A stretch of 64,000 bases of DNA from Kroppenstedtia eburnea (lineage in GTDB: Bacteria; Bacillota; Bacilli; Thermoactinomycetales; DSM-45169), in assembly GCF_013282215.1 (NCBI RefSeq), contig NZ_CP048103.1, positions 1,550,001-1,614,000 of the forward strand, in the 5' to 3' direction. Below, piece after piece: positions 54,253-62,704 of this stretch. Position numbers and translations under genes: made by a program. Below the pieces are notes generated by a model. The model had not been told where the DNA came from. It searched no databases and saw only the letters and a list, made by a program, of their open reading frames with translations. Within the stretch, counting starts at the first letter, position 1. Every line of letters starts with the position of its first letter.

Positions 54253-55656
54253 ATGGGGCTGTCTGTGGCACACGGAACCTATGCTTTGGTAACCCTGGTC
54301 GTCATTGGGACCATGCTGTTCCGGCGTGGAGTGGTTTTGCCCGCATGGATCGGAACCTGGCTGGTTGCCTGGCTTTGGAAAGGTCATCTGGTGACCGGTC
54401 TTCAGGCTGTTTTCAACGCCAACCTGGTGGCGGCACGGGAATTGTTCAGCATCTTTCTGATCATCGCCTTCATGGTGGGGCTGTTACGCTCCCTGGAGGA
54501 TCTGGGTGCCGACCGGCTGATGGTGGCACCGGTGCAACGGATGATGGTGAACGCTCATCTCTCCTACTTCATACTGGCCGGGGTGACCTATATTTTATCC
54601 CTGTTTTTTTGGCCGACACCGGCCGTCCCCCTGATTGGAGCCCTGTTGCTGCCACCGGCCATCCGGGCGGGACTTCCGGCCATCGGCGGGGCGGTGGCGA
54701 TTTCCTTGGCCGGTCAGGGGATGGCCCTTTCATCTGATTATGTGATGCAAGTGGCTCCCATGTTAAGTGCCAAGGCCGCCGGGGTGAGTCCGGCGGCTGT
54801 GGCGGAGCGGGCTTGGATTCTCTCATGGATCACCGGCTTGGTCGCTCTCGGGTGGGCTTATTTTGTCTTGCGAAAGCAAATGGGGAAGACAGGTCAGACG
54901 GCACCGGGGATGAAGCTCCGACGGAATGGGAAGGAATTCCCCTTGCGTGTGAAGGATTTAACAGTCTGGGGACGGGTCTTTGCGATGTTGGTGCCATTGT
55001 CGTTGTTGAGTGTCATGGTTTATATGGTCACCTCCAAATCGGGTGGTTCATCCATGGCGGGCTTGGGAGGAGCGGCCCTGATCGGGGGAGTGGCGGCGAT
55101 TCTGTTGACCGCGTCCACTGTCGCTTATGCGCGGATCCAAGCTTTGGACCGGATCAGTGACCACCTGGTGGAAGGGTTTTTGTTCGCCTTTCGCACCATG
55201 GGACCGGTGGTGCCCATCGCCGGGTTCTTCTTTCTCGGGAGCGGGGATTATTCCGGTGAGATCCTGTCTGCAGGGAAGGATGCTCCCTCCTTCCTGTTTG
55301 ACTTGGTTCAGGCGGGTCAGGATCTGATTCCCGATCACGGGGTTCTGACCACATTCGGAATCTTGATCGTCGGTATGATCACAGGTCTGGACGGATCCGG
55401 TTTTTCCGGGCTCCCCTTGACGGGAGGGCTGTCCGGAGCATTGGCCGTCCCTTCGGGAATGGATCCCGTCACCTTGGCTGCCGTGGGTCAGATGGGAAGT
55501 GTCTGGACCGGGGGTGGAACGATCATCGCTTGGTCCTCTTTGATGGCGGTGGCAGGTTTTGCAGGGGTATCGGTGATGGAGTTGGTTCGCAGGAATTTCC
55601 TTCCTGTGATGGCGGGTTTGATCCTGTCCACTCTGGTGGCCGTGTGGATATGGTAG
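54253..55656 (+). CDS. polytopic membrane protein, probable permease
   Basis: 467 residues with about 12 hydrophobic segments and a polar loop near residues 210-245 (KQMGKTGQTAPGMKLRRNGK). Repeat-like segments PTPAVPLIGALLLPPAIRAG and GLDGSGFSGLPLTGG recall the re-entrant loops of ion-transporter-superfamily carriers (for example gluconate or lactate permeases). I do not recognise the family with certainty. ATG 54253 follows AAGGAAGGTG. It precedes mrfA with a 144-bp gap. Confidence 0.6.
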   Translation: MGLSVAHGTYALVTLVVIGTMLFRRGVVLPAWIGTWLVAWLWKGHLVTGLQAVFNANLVAARELFSIFLIIAFMVGLLRSLEDLGADRLMVAPVQRMMVNAHLSYFILAGVTYILSLFFWPTPAVPLIGALLLPPAIRAGLPAIGGAVAISLAGQGMALSSDYVMQVAPMLSAKAAGVSPAAVAERAWILSWITGLVALGWAYFVLRKQMGKTGQTAPGMKLRRNGKEFPLRVKDLTVWGRVFAMLVPLSLLSVMVYMVTSKSGGSSMAGLGGAALIGGVAAILLTASTVAYARIQALDRISDHLVEGFLFAFRTMGPVVPIAGFFFLGSGDYSGEILSAGKDAPSFLFDLVQAGQDLIPDHGVLTTFGILIVGMITGLDGSGFSGLPLTGGLSGALAVPSGMDPVTLAAVGQMGSVWTGGGTIIAWSSLMAVAGFAGVSVMELVRRNFLPVMAGLILSTLVAVWIW

Positions 55657-55799
55657 AACCGGGTCTTTACGCTATCCAACCGGCGCCGGGGGCCGGGCCG
55701 GTGTACAAGCCTTTTGAGTCGTTGGGGCATTGGAACGGGTCCCCTCTTGATTCCCGAAGGTGCCTTCGATATCCTCCGGATAGAGAGGAGAGACGGCCG

Positions 55800-58061
55800 A
55801 TGAATGCCAAGATGTTGATCGAGCAGTTGAAAAACCGGGTGGACATCCGGGACAAGGTGACCCGCTGGGAGACGATTCCGGCCCAGCCGGCGCAGTACGC
55901 CGATTTTCCCGAAGGGTTGCATCCGGACTTGCAGAAGGTGTTGCGGCAACGGGGGTTGGAGCGGTTGTACACTCACCAGGCGGCGGCGGTGAAAGCCTGT
56001 CTGGAGGGAAAGCATGTGGTGACCGTCACCCCGACCGCCTCGGGGAAGACACTCTGCTACAATCTGCCCGTTTTGCATCGGATCCTGGAAGAACCGGAGG
56101 CCCGGGCCCTGTACATTTTTCCGACGAAAGCCCTTGCCCATGATCAGATGAAAGAATTGAATACGATGGTTGAAGCATTGGATCGCGGAATCAAAGGGTA
56201 TACCTATGACGGGGACACCCCTCCCGCCGCCAGGCAAATGATTCGCCGGGCGGGCCATCTGGTGGTGACCAATCCCGATATGTTGCACCAGGCGGTTCTG
56301 CCCCATCATACCAAGTGGGTGAAGTTGTTTGAAAATCTTCGTTACATCGTGATTGACGAGCTCCACGCTTACCGGGGGGTGTTCGGCAGCCACTTTGCCA
56401 ATGTGCTTCGCCGGCTGAAGCGGATCTGCCGCCATTACGGTTCCGACCCGCAGTTTATCCTGTCCTCGGCCACCATTGCCAACCCCTTGGAATTCGCGGA
56501 AAAATTGGTGGGAGCACCCGTCTGTTTGGTGGATAACAACGGAGCCCCCAGTGACGAGAAGCATTTTGTCTTTTTCAATCCGCCGGTGGTCAACCCCGCC
56601 CTCGGAATCCGGCGCAGCAGTGTGTTGGAAGCGAGAACCCTGGCGGAGGAATTGATCCGGAACGATGTGCAGACGATTGTGTTTGCCCGTTCCCGGGTGC
56701 GGGTGGAGGTTCTTCTCACCTATCTGCAAAAAACGTTGCCGGATCAGGTGCGGGGTTACCGCGGCGGGTATCTTCCCACCCAGCGTCGGAAGATTGAAGA
56801 AGGTCTTCGCAAGGGACAGATTCGCGGAGTGGTCAGCACCAATGCTCTGGAACTGGGGATCGATATCGGAGAGTTGGAAGCTTGTGTCATCTGCGGGTAT
56901 CCGGGGACCATCGCCAGCACTTGGCAGCAAGCGGGGCGGGCGGGGCGTCGTCAGGGAGCCTCGGTCACCTTTTTGGTGGCTTCGAGCAATCCGCTGGACC
57001 AATATGTGATTGAACACCCGGAGTATTTTTTGCAGCGGACACCGGAGCATGCGCTCATCCAGCCGGATAATTTGGTGATTCTGGTCAATCACATCAAGTG
57101 TGCCGCCTATGAGCTTCCTTTTACGGCGGGGGAAGAATTTGGTGTGGCCACCACGGAAGAGGTGTTGGATTTCCTGGTGGAGGAACGGATCCTCCACCGG
57201 TCGGGAGGACGTTGGTACTGGATGGATCAATCCTTTCCCGCCAAAGAGATCAGCCTCCGCTCCGCCGCCCAGGAGAATTTTGTCATCATCGACATCACCG
57301 AGACGGGACATCACCGTGTTCTGGGGGAAGTGGATCGGTTCAGTGCACCAACCCTGATTCACGAAGAAGCGATCTATCTCCATGAAGGGGTTCAGTATCA
57401 GGTGGAAAAACTGGACTATGAGGAGAAAAAAGCCTTTGTGCGCAAGGTGGACGTCGATTATTACACCGATGCCAATCTGGCGGTTCAACTCCGGGTGCTG
57501 GAGGTGGAGCGGACAGAGGTGGACGGGCCCCACCGGGAAAAGGTGATGGGGGAAGTGACAGTGAATGCGCTGGCGACCCTTTTTAAGAAGATCAAGTTCG
57601 GAACCCATGAGAATATCGGCAGCGGTCCGATTCATCTTCCGGAAGAGGAGATGCACACCACCGCCTACTGGCTGACGATCGGTGAGGAGATCGCCGCCCG
57701 CTTTGGCCGGGAGGATCTGCAATCGGGGTTGGTGGGGCTGAGCAATGTTCTCTCCCATTTGGCCCCCCTTTATCTGATGTGCGACCCGCGGGATTTGGGA
57801 GTGGTTACGCAGGTGAAGGCGACTCACTCCGGAAAACCGACGATTTTTCTGTATGATAAATATCCCGGGGGCGTGGGACTCAGTGAGAAACTCTTTGAAC
57901 TGCACCGGGAGCTGCTCCACACCTCCCGGGAACATATCCTCCGCTGTCCCTGTGAAGAAGGGTGTCCATCCTGTACCGGACCCGCGGTGGAGACCGGGAG
58001 CAGGGGAAAGGGATTGACCCTGACCTTGTTGGATTCTCTTTTGGAGGAGCGGGAAAGCTGA
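55800..58061 (+). CDS. mrfA: DEAD/DEAH-box helicase MrfA (YprA), mitomycin repair factor A
   Basis: 753 residues from ATG 55800 (GAGAGGAGAG upstream), close to Bacillus MrfA. Motifs are TPTASGKTLCYNLP (Walker A), VIDELHAYRG (DEVH-type box), ILSSATIANP, GVVSTNALELGIDIGELEAC and QQAGRAGRRQGAS. The C-terminal DUF1998 domain ends with the four-Cys cluster CPCEEGCPSC, characteristic of MrfA. MrfA and MrfB together repair mitomycin-C damage independently of UvrABC in Bacillus subtilis. Repeat copy J separates it from mrfB. Confidence 0.93.
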   Translation: MNAKMLIEQLKNRVDIRDKVTRWETIPAQPAQYADFPEGLHPDLQKVLRQRGLERLYTHQAAAVKACLEGKHVVTVTPTASGKTLCYNLPVLHRILEEPEARALYIFPTKALAHDQMKELNTMVEALDRGIKGYTYDGDTPPAARQMIRRAGHLVVTNPDMLHQAVLPHHTKWVKLFENLRYIVIDELHAYRGVFGSHFANVLRRLKRICRHYGSDPQFILSSATIANPLEFAEKLVGAPVCLVDNNGAPSDEKHFVFFNPPVVNPALGIRRSSVLEARTLAEELIRNDVQTIVFARSRVRVEVLLTYLQKTLPDQVRGYRGGYLPTQRRKIEEGLRKGQIRGVVSTNALELGIDIGELEACVICGYPGTIASTWQQAGRAGRRQGASVTFLVASSNPLDQYVIEHPEYFLQRTPEHALIQPDNLVILVNHIKCAAYELPFTAGEEFGVATTEEVLDFLVEERILHRSGGRWYWMDQSFPAKEISLRSAAQENFVIIDITETGHHRVLGEVDRFSAPTLIHEEAIYLHEGVQYQVEKLDYEEKKAFVRKVDVDYYTDANLAVQLRVLEVERTEVDGPHREKVMGEVTVNALATLFKKIKFGTHENIGSGPIHLPEEEMHTTAYWLTIGEEIAARFGREDLQSGLVGLSNVLSHLAPLYLMCDPRDLGVVTQVKATHSGKPTIFLYDKYPGGVGLSEKLFELHRELLHTSREHILRCPCEEGCPSCTGPAVETGSRGKGLTLTLLDSLLEERES

Positions 58062-58080
58062 AATCAGGGCTGTGATTTGA

Positions 58081-58190
58081 CTGGAAGTGTTGTGAAAAAG
58101 AGGGAGAGTTGGGTTTCACATGAAGTGATTTTGGCTCGTAAGAACAACCGGAAGGGCATGTAAAACCCAATCCCGACCGGCTCTTAAACC
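58081..58190 (+). repeat. dispersed palindromic element, copy J, between mrfA and mrfB
   Basis: The left end CTGGAAGTGTTGTGA is near-intact. The inner palindrome has one change (AAGGGCATGTAAAACCCAATCCC) and the right terminal repeat is lost. It starts 19 bp after the mrfA stop. Confidence 0.85.
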
Positions 58191-58291
58191 AAAATATGGC
58201 TAATCCATACGCCTGATTCCGGGCATCGCTTTTTTGCCCGATTGAAGATACAATGGGAACATCAGGTCGAACGGAAACCGGAGTGATGGTG

Positions 58292-59515
58292 ATGTCCCTG
58301 CGTGATCGGTTGCGGATGCACTTTAAAGATCAAAAGAAGCCGGCCCCGGTGTCGGAGCCTTCTGCCGGTGGGACGGAGACTCCCTTCCCCGGTTTCATCC
58401 GTCGGGAACAGGGGAGGGGTGCCTATCTGTACCGCCGCAAGGTCTATCCCTTGGAGAAGCGGATGGGGATCCATTCCCTGGGAGAGCTGCCGGGGAGCCC
58501 GATGGGGGCATCTCCGTTGTGGCCCGAGGGGATCGGCGAGAGAGCAGTGGAAGACCTGCTCTTTTTTGATACGGAAACGACGGGGCTGGGGACAGGTGCC
58601 GGAAACCTGATTTTTTTGTACGGTGTCGGATATTATCGGAAGGATTATTTTATTGTGGAGCACTTTTTTTTGCCCCAGGTGGAAGGGGAACCGGCGTTGC
58701 TGGAAGATTTTCTGGAGCTGGTCTCCTCTTTTTCCGTGGTGGTGTCTTATAACGGCAAAGCTTTTGACTGGAATCAGTTAAAAACGAGGGCCACCGTTCA
58801 CCGCATTCCCTGGGTGGAGGAAAAGATACACTGTGATCTTTTGTATCCCAGCCGCCGGCTGTGGCGGGAACTACTTCCCTCCTGCCGCTTGCAGGAAGTG
58901 GAGGCGGCCCGGCTGGGGGTGGAACGTTTGGATGATGTTCCGGGGCATTTGGCCCCGGAACTGTATTTCGATTACTTGAAGGGAGGGGACCCCGCCGGAA
59001 TGGATGGGGTGTTCCGACATAACGAACAGGATGTCCTTTCCCTCGTCTCGTTGTGGATCCACCTCCACCACCTGAGTACCGGAAAGATCCAGCCCACTCA
59101 TCCCGCCGAGTGGCTCGCTCTGGGAAATTGGTGGCGGGAGCGGGATCCGGAACGGGCGCTCACAAGATATTCTCAGATCCACACGCGGCCGGAGCTGCCC
59201 CTCCGTTACAGAAGGGAAGCCTTCCGGGGCTCTTCCTCCCTGCTGAAGCGACAGGGGGAATGGGAAGCCGCCCTCCGGCTGTGGACGGCATGGATGGAAG
59301 AAGACAGGCTCAACCCGGAACCTTGTGTGGAATTGTCCAAACACTTTGAGCACCGGACAGGGGAGATGAACCGGGCGTATCAGATGGCACAGGAAGCAAA
59401 GGGGCGTTTGCTGGAGCGGAGACGGAGGGGACAGGGGAAGCACGGGAAAGAGTTGGATGCCTTGAATCACCGTCTCCGGCGGTTGGAGGAAAAGAGGATT
59501 TGTTGTCTGTTTTAG
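58292..59515 (+). CDS. mrfB: exonuclease MrfB (YprB), mitomycin repair factor B
   Basis: 407 residues from ATG 58292 (MSLRDRLRMHF), with GGAG 8 nt upstream. It is a DnaQ-like DEDD exonuclease: FFDTETTGLGTGAGN (Asp, Glu), VVSYNGKAFDWNQL (Asp) and FRHNEQDVLSLVSL (Asp). A C-terminal helical repeat region (TPR-like, from about residue 265) follows. It is the metal-dependent nuclease partner of the helicase MrfA. Confidence 0.93.
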   Translation: MSLRDRLRMHFKDQKKPAPVSEPSAGGTETPFPGFIRREQGRGAYLYRRKVYPLEKRMGIHSLGELPGSPMGASPLWPEGIGERAVEDLLFFDTETTGLGTGAGNLIFLYGVGYYRKDYFIVEHFFLPQVEGEPALLEDFLELVSSFSVVVSYNGKAFDWNQLKTRATVHRIPWVEEKIHCDLLYPSRRLWRELLPSCRLQEVEAARLGVERLDDVPGHLAPELYFDYLKGGDPAGMDGVFRHNEQDVLSLVSLWIHLHHLSTGKIQPTHPAEWLALGNWWRERDPERALTRYSQIHTRPELPLRYRREAFRGSSSLLKRQGEWEAALRLWTAWMEEDRLNPEPCVELSKHFEHRTGEMNRAYQMAQEAKGRLLERRRRGQGKHGKELDALNHRLRRLEEKRICCLF

Positions 59516-59693
59516 TTTTAATCGTTGTCGGCCTTTCACGTTCTGTGTCATAATAGGTCTAGGGTAGATACATCGGGTGATCCATACCGGAATCCCGTGA
59601 TATAAAGGAACGCGCCATTGCGCCCGGTGGAAGGCCTGCGGTGCCTTTGCCTTGTGAAAAAATTCATGCACTTTTGTTTGGGAGGAACGATCT

Positions 59694-61496
59694 ATGAGGT
59701 CCACGGGTAATGCGAATGGCCGGTATTATGAGCACTATCAGGTGGAAGACGTCTTGACGTTCTTCTCCGGCCAGCTGATCTCGGCCAAATCGCCGGACGG
59801 GATGCAGGTTCTTCTGCAGGAGATTTCTCTCAAGGATCCATTACCCCCGGGTTTGGCAAAAGTGTTGACCAACCTGGAGAACGAGCATTTGGCGCCGATT
59901 TTGGATGTCATCGAGGAGCCGGACCGGATCGTCTTGGTCCATCCTCCGTTGACCGGTGAACCCCTTTCGTTGATGATCCGGCCGCGACAAGGGATGGAGC
60001 CGGCCCAAGCTCTTTCGGTATACCGTCAATTGCTGCGGACAACGGTCCGGTTGTCCAAACTGCCGATCCCCCTTTATACCATATTGGATCCACGCAATAT
60101 CATCATGGAGGGGTCCCGGCCCTTTGTGTTGTTTGTCAGTTTTGAAAAATTGTCCAAAATGAAAGATGATGTGAAATGGCGTTTTCTTCTTCATTTTTTG
60201 CTTACGGGTTTTCAATTGGAGAGATGGCCCGAGGAGCCCGAATCGGAACGGAGTATTCGGGAACTCCCCAAGCCGATGAAAGATCTGGTGTTGAAGACGA
60301 TGGACCCGGAACAATCCATGGAACAGGTGTTGGAGGCGGCGGAAAAAACAGTGCCTCCGAAAGGGGACAAGCCTTCTTCCAAGAAGAGACCGTCTTCCGT
60401 CCGTAAGTGGGTTTATCCGGGGATTGCCGTGGTGTTGCTGGTGGCCGGTGTGGTCGCGGGAAATGAGTTTATATTCAATAACAACGGTGCCGCGGCGGAT
60501 GAAGAGGATGCGGAGAAACAATTGAGTATCAAAGGAAAGGGTACATACTCCGATGTTTCCTTCATGAGGGAAAAGCCGACCACACAAGCGTTGCCTCCCT
60601 CCATAGACACCTCTTTCCGGCTGACCGGCGAGTTTTCCCAAAAGGAGCACAAGCCCTTCTCGCTGGCGGTGGTTTCCGAGAATGTGGAGTCGGATTTCGG
60701 TGTCCGCATCACCCGGAACGGCAAAGTAAAGTTGTTTCAGTATGTGAATGGTGAGACCTTTGACTTGACGGATTCGGGAGACAGTTTCTCGATCCAACCC
60801 AGCAAGAAGTATCAGCTGGAAGTGATCTATCTGCCGGGCCAACCTTTCCGGATCTCCCTTTCCGAAAAGGGAACCGGCCAAAAATGGGTGGCAGTGGGAC
60901 AGGTGCCGATGGATTCCGTGTTCAAGGTGGAGATGAAAGGGGTGAAAGGGACCCGGTTTGCAAACCCCGAAATCTCCAGGATCGATTCGGAAACTGAGTC
61001 TCTGGTCGGCTGGATGGAAGGGCAGCCTTGGGTGTTGGTCGACGGTGACGGGATTTTATATCCAGACCGGTTTGAAGTGGGTACCGATGCACGGGTTCAT
61101 GTGAATCAAGACCAGTCTTCTTTTTCCTTCAAACGTGGGGAGGATTTTGCAGGGGACCCGCTTCGGATGGAGATGGAGAGTGTCACCGGGGAGCGTTATA
61201 CACTCTCCTGGATGAAAAACGGGCTGATCGAATTATCCCGGGTCGGCTATGAAACGGAAAAGCTGGGAAGCGGCTATCTGGGGACGAAGTGGGATCCCAC
61301 TAAAGATTCCGGGGTTTCCATCACCAGTGATTCCAGCGAGTTTTCCATTGAATTGACCCATCAGAATGTCAATCGGAAGATTGAGACACATCCGGACAAA
61401 CCGGTCTCCCTGCGGAGGATCTCCATCGTGACCCAATCGGAAATCACTCTGATGAAGGATAAATCCGATTCTCCGGAAATTGGCAATCATAGTTGA
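59694..61496 (+). CDS. membrane-spanning pseudokinase-like protein with an extracellular beta-rich domain
   Basis: 600 residues. Residues 1-220 look like a degenerate protein kinase fold. The glycine loop region is FFSGQLISAKSPDGMQVLLQ with no strand-3 Lys. A catalytic-loop relic YTILDPRNIIM (128-138) replaces HRDLKPxN, and VLFVSF (145-150) replaces DFG. A basic linker leads to one membrane helix (about 241-259, IAVVLLVAGVVAG). The outer 340 residues contain laminin-G/beta-sandwich-like segments (SFRLTGEFSQKEHKPFSLAV ... FGVRITRNGKVKLFQYVNGE). The architecture recalls EssB/YukC of type VII secretion, but no other such genes are present. ATG 59694 follows GGGAGGA. Confidence 0.55.
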   Translation: MRSTGNANGRYYEHYQVEDVLTFFSGQLISAKSPDGMQVLLQEISLKDPLPPGLAKVLTNLENEHLAPILDVIEEPDRIVLVHPPLTGEPLSLMIRPRQGMEPAQALSVYRQLLRTTVRLSKLPIPLYTILDPRNIIMEGSRPFVLFVSFEKLSKMKDDVKWRFLLHFLLTGFQLERWPEEPESERSIRELPKPMKDLVLKTMDPEQSMEQVLEAAEKTVPPKGDKPSSKKRPSSVRKWVYPGIAVVLLVAGVVAGNEFIFNNNGAAADEEDAEKQLSIKGKGTYSDVSFMREKPTTQALPPSIDTSFRLTGEFSQKEHKPFSLAVVSENVESDFGVRITRNGKVKLFQYVNGETFDLTDSGDSFSIQPSKKYQLEVIYLPGQPFRISLSEKGTGQKWVAVGQVPMDSVFKVEMKGVKGTRFANPEISRIDSETESLVGWMEGQPWVLVDGDGILYPDRFEVGTDARVHVNQDQSSFSFKRGEDFAGDPLRMEMESVTGERYTLSWMKNGLIELSRVGYETEKLGSGYLGTKWDPTKDSGVSITSDSSEFSIELTHQNVNRKIETHPDKPVSLRRISIVTQSEITLMKDKSDSPEIGNHS

Positions 61497-61513
61497 ATCA
61501 TCCCATGAATCTG

Positions 61514-61548
61514 GAAAACGCCCTGCCATATATGGTCAGGGCGTTTTC
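61514..61548. terminator. bidirectional terminator
   Basis: GAAAACGCCCTG (61514-61525) pairs perfectly with CAGGGCGTTTTC (61537-61548), between the convergent pseudokinase and dat genes. Confidence 0.85.
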
Positions 61549-61570
61549 CTGTGTGAGGGAATTCCGGAGA

Positions 61571-62419
61571 TCAGCTGGGGGAGCCGGAATGGGAAATTCG
61601 CTTTTCAAAGGCGGTTTGCAATTGACGGGTCAGCGGTCCGGGAGACCCGGTGCCCACCTTGCGGCCGTCGATGGATACGACGGGTGTGACCTCCATGGTG
61701 GTGGAGGAGATGAACACCTCGTCGGCACGGAAGAGTTCTTCCACGGAAAAGACCCTCTCCGTTACGGGAATCCCCAGCTCGTGGGCCGATTCTATGACGA
61801 CATCCCGGGTGATTCCGCGGAGAATGAAGTTGTCGGCGGGGTGGGTGGCGAGCTGACCGTCTTTGACGATGAAGACGTTGGTGGAGCTGCCTTCGGTCAC
61901 TCGGCCATCCCGGTGCAGAATGGTTTCCTGACAACCGCTGTCCACCGCTTTTTGTTTGGCGAGGACCGCCCCCAGCAGATTAAGGGACTTGATATCACAA
62001 CGGAGCCAGCGCAGGTCCGGTTCCGTGATCGCACGCACACCTTCCCGGAGGGTCTGCAGGGGACGGGGGGCCTCGGTGGTGTAGGCGACCACCATGGGAC
62101 GTGCTTGTTCAGGGAAGGGATGGTTCCGGGGGGCGGTTCCCCGGCTCACTTGCAGGTAGATGGTTCCTTCCCGGAGCCGGTTTTGGCTGACCAACTCTTC
62201 CAACAGAGTGTCCAGCCGTTCCAGAGAGAAGGGGAGATGGAGCCGGATTTCCTTGGCACTTTGCTCCAGACGGCTCAGGTGTTGAGTTTTGCAGAACATT
62301 TTTCCTCCGTAGACCCGGATCACTTCATAGACGCCGTCCCCGAACTGATACCCCCGATCTTCGATATCCACGTAAGCCCGATTACGGGGGATCAACTGTT
62401 CGTCGAAGAGAATGACCAT
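61571..62419 (-). CDS. dat: D-amino-acid transaminase
   Basis: 282 residues from ATG 62419 (GGGAGGAAG upstream), the same length as the Bacillus sp. YM-1 enzyme. It interconverts D-alanine and D-glutamate with their keto acids for cell-wall synthesis. A fold-type IV PLP enzyme: NRAYVDIEDRGYQFGDGVYE at the N-terminus, PLP Lys in RCDIKSLNLLGAVLAKQ, GRVTEGSSTNVFIVK, and GITRDVVIESA for the phosphate site. Confidence 0.95.
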   Translation of the reverse strand: MVILFDEQLIPRNRAYVDIEDRGYQFGDGVYEVIRVYGGKMFCKTQHLSRLEQSAKEIRLHLPFSLERLDTLLEELVSQNRLREGTIYLQVSRGTAPRNHPFPEQARPMVVAYTTEAPRPLQTLREGVRAITEPDLRWLRCDIKSLNLLGAVLAKQKAVDSGCQETILHRDGRVTEGSSTNVFIVKDGQLATHPADNFILRGITRDVVIESAHELGIPVTERVFSVEELFRADEVFISSTTMEVTPVVSIDGRKVGTGSPGPLTRQLQTAFEKRISHSGSPS

Positions 62420-62601
62420 GTTATCTTCCTCCCATGTGTTCACAGGTTAGCACCAGTGTGACTGATCAGCGGCAAAATGACAAGCAGTACCTTCTCAAAA
62501 CCGGAAAAGGCAAACCCGGAAAAAGGGGATCAGGAATCAAGAGATCCACGGAGTCCCCCCTATCTTCCTGCGACGGTTTTTTACGATGAAATTCAGATTT
62601 T

Positions 62602-62649
62602 ATTCCATATATAGTAGTGGTATAATAGCTTTGAATCTACATATTGCGA
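62602..62649 (+). promoter_or_regulatory. two NrdR-like boxes flanking the nrdJ promoter
   Basis: Box 1 ATTCCATATATAGTAG (62602-62617) and box 2 AATCTACATATTGCGA (62634-62649) both resemble the NrdR box (acaCwAtATaTwGtgt). They are spaced exactly 32 bp apart, about three helical turns, as is usual for paired NrdR boxes. The -10 box lies between them. Confidence 0.65.
62618..62626 (+). promoter_or_regulatory. extended -10 promoter for nrdJ
   Basis: TGGTATAAT (TGn plus TATAAT at 62621-62626). The weak -35 TTTATT is at 62598-62603, with 17-bp spacing. Confidence 0.6.
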
Positions 62650-62704
62650 TTTTCATCGTGAGTTGAATACATCCAGTAAGTCGCAAAAGAAGGGGAGATG
62701 GGGT

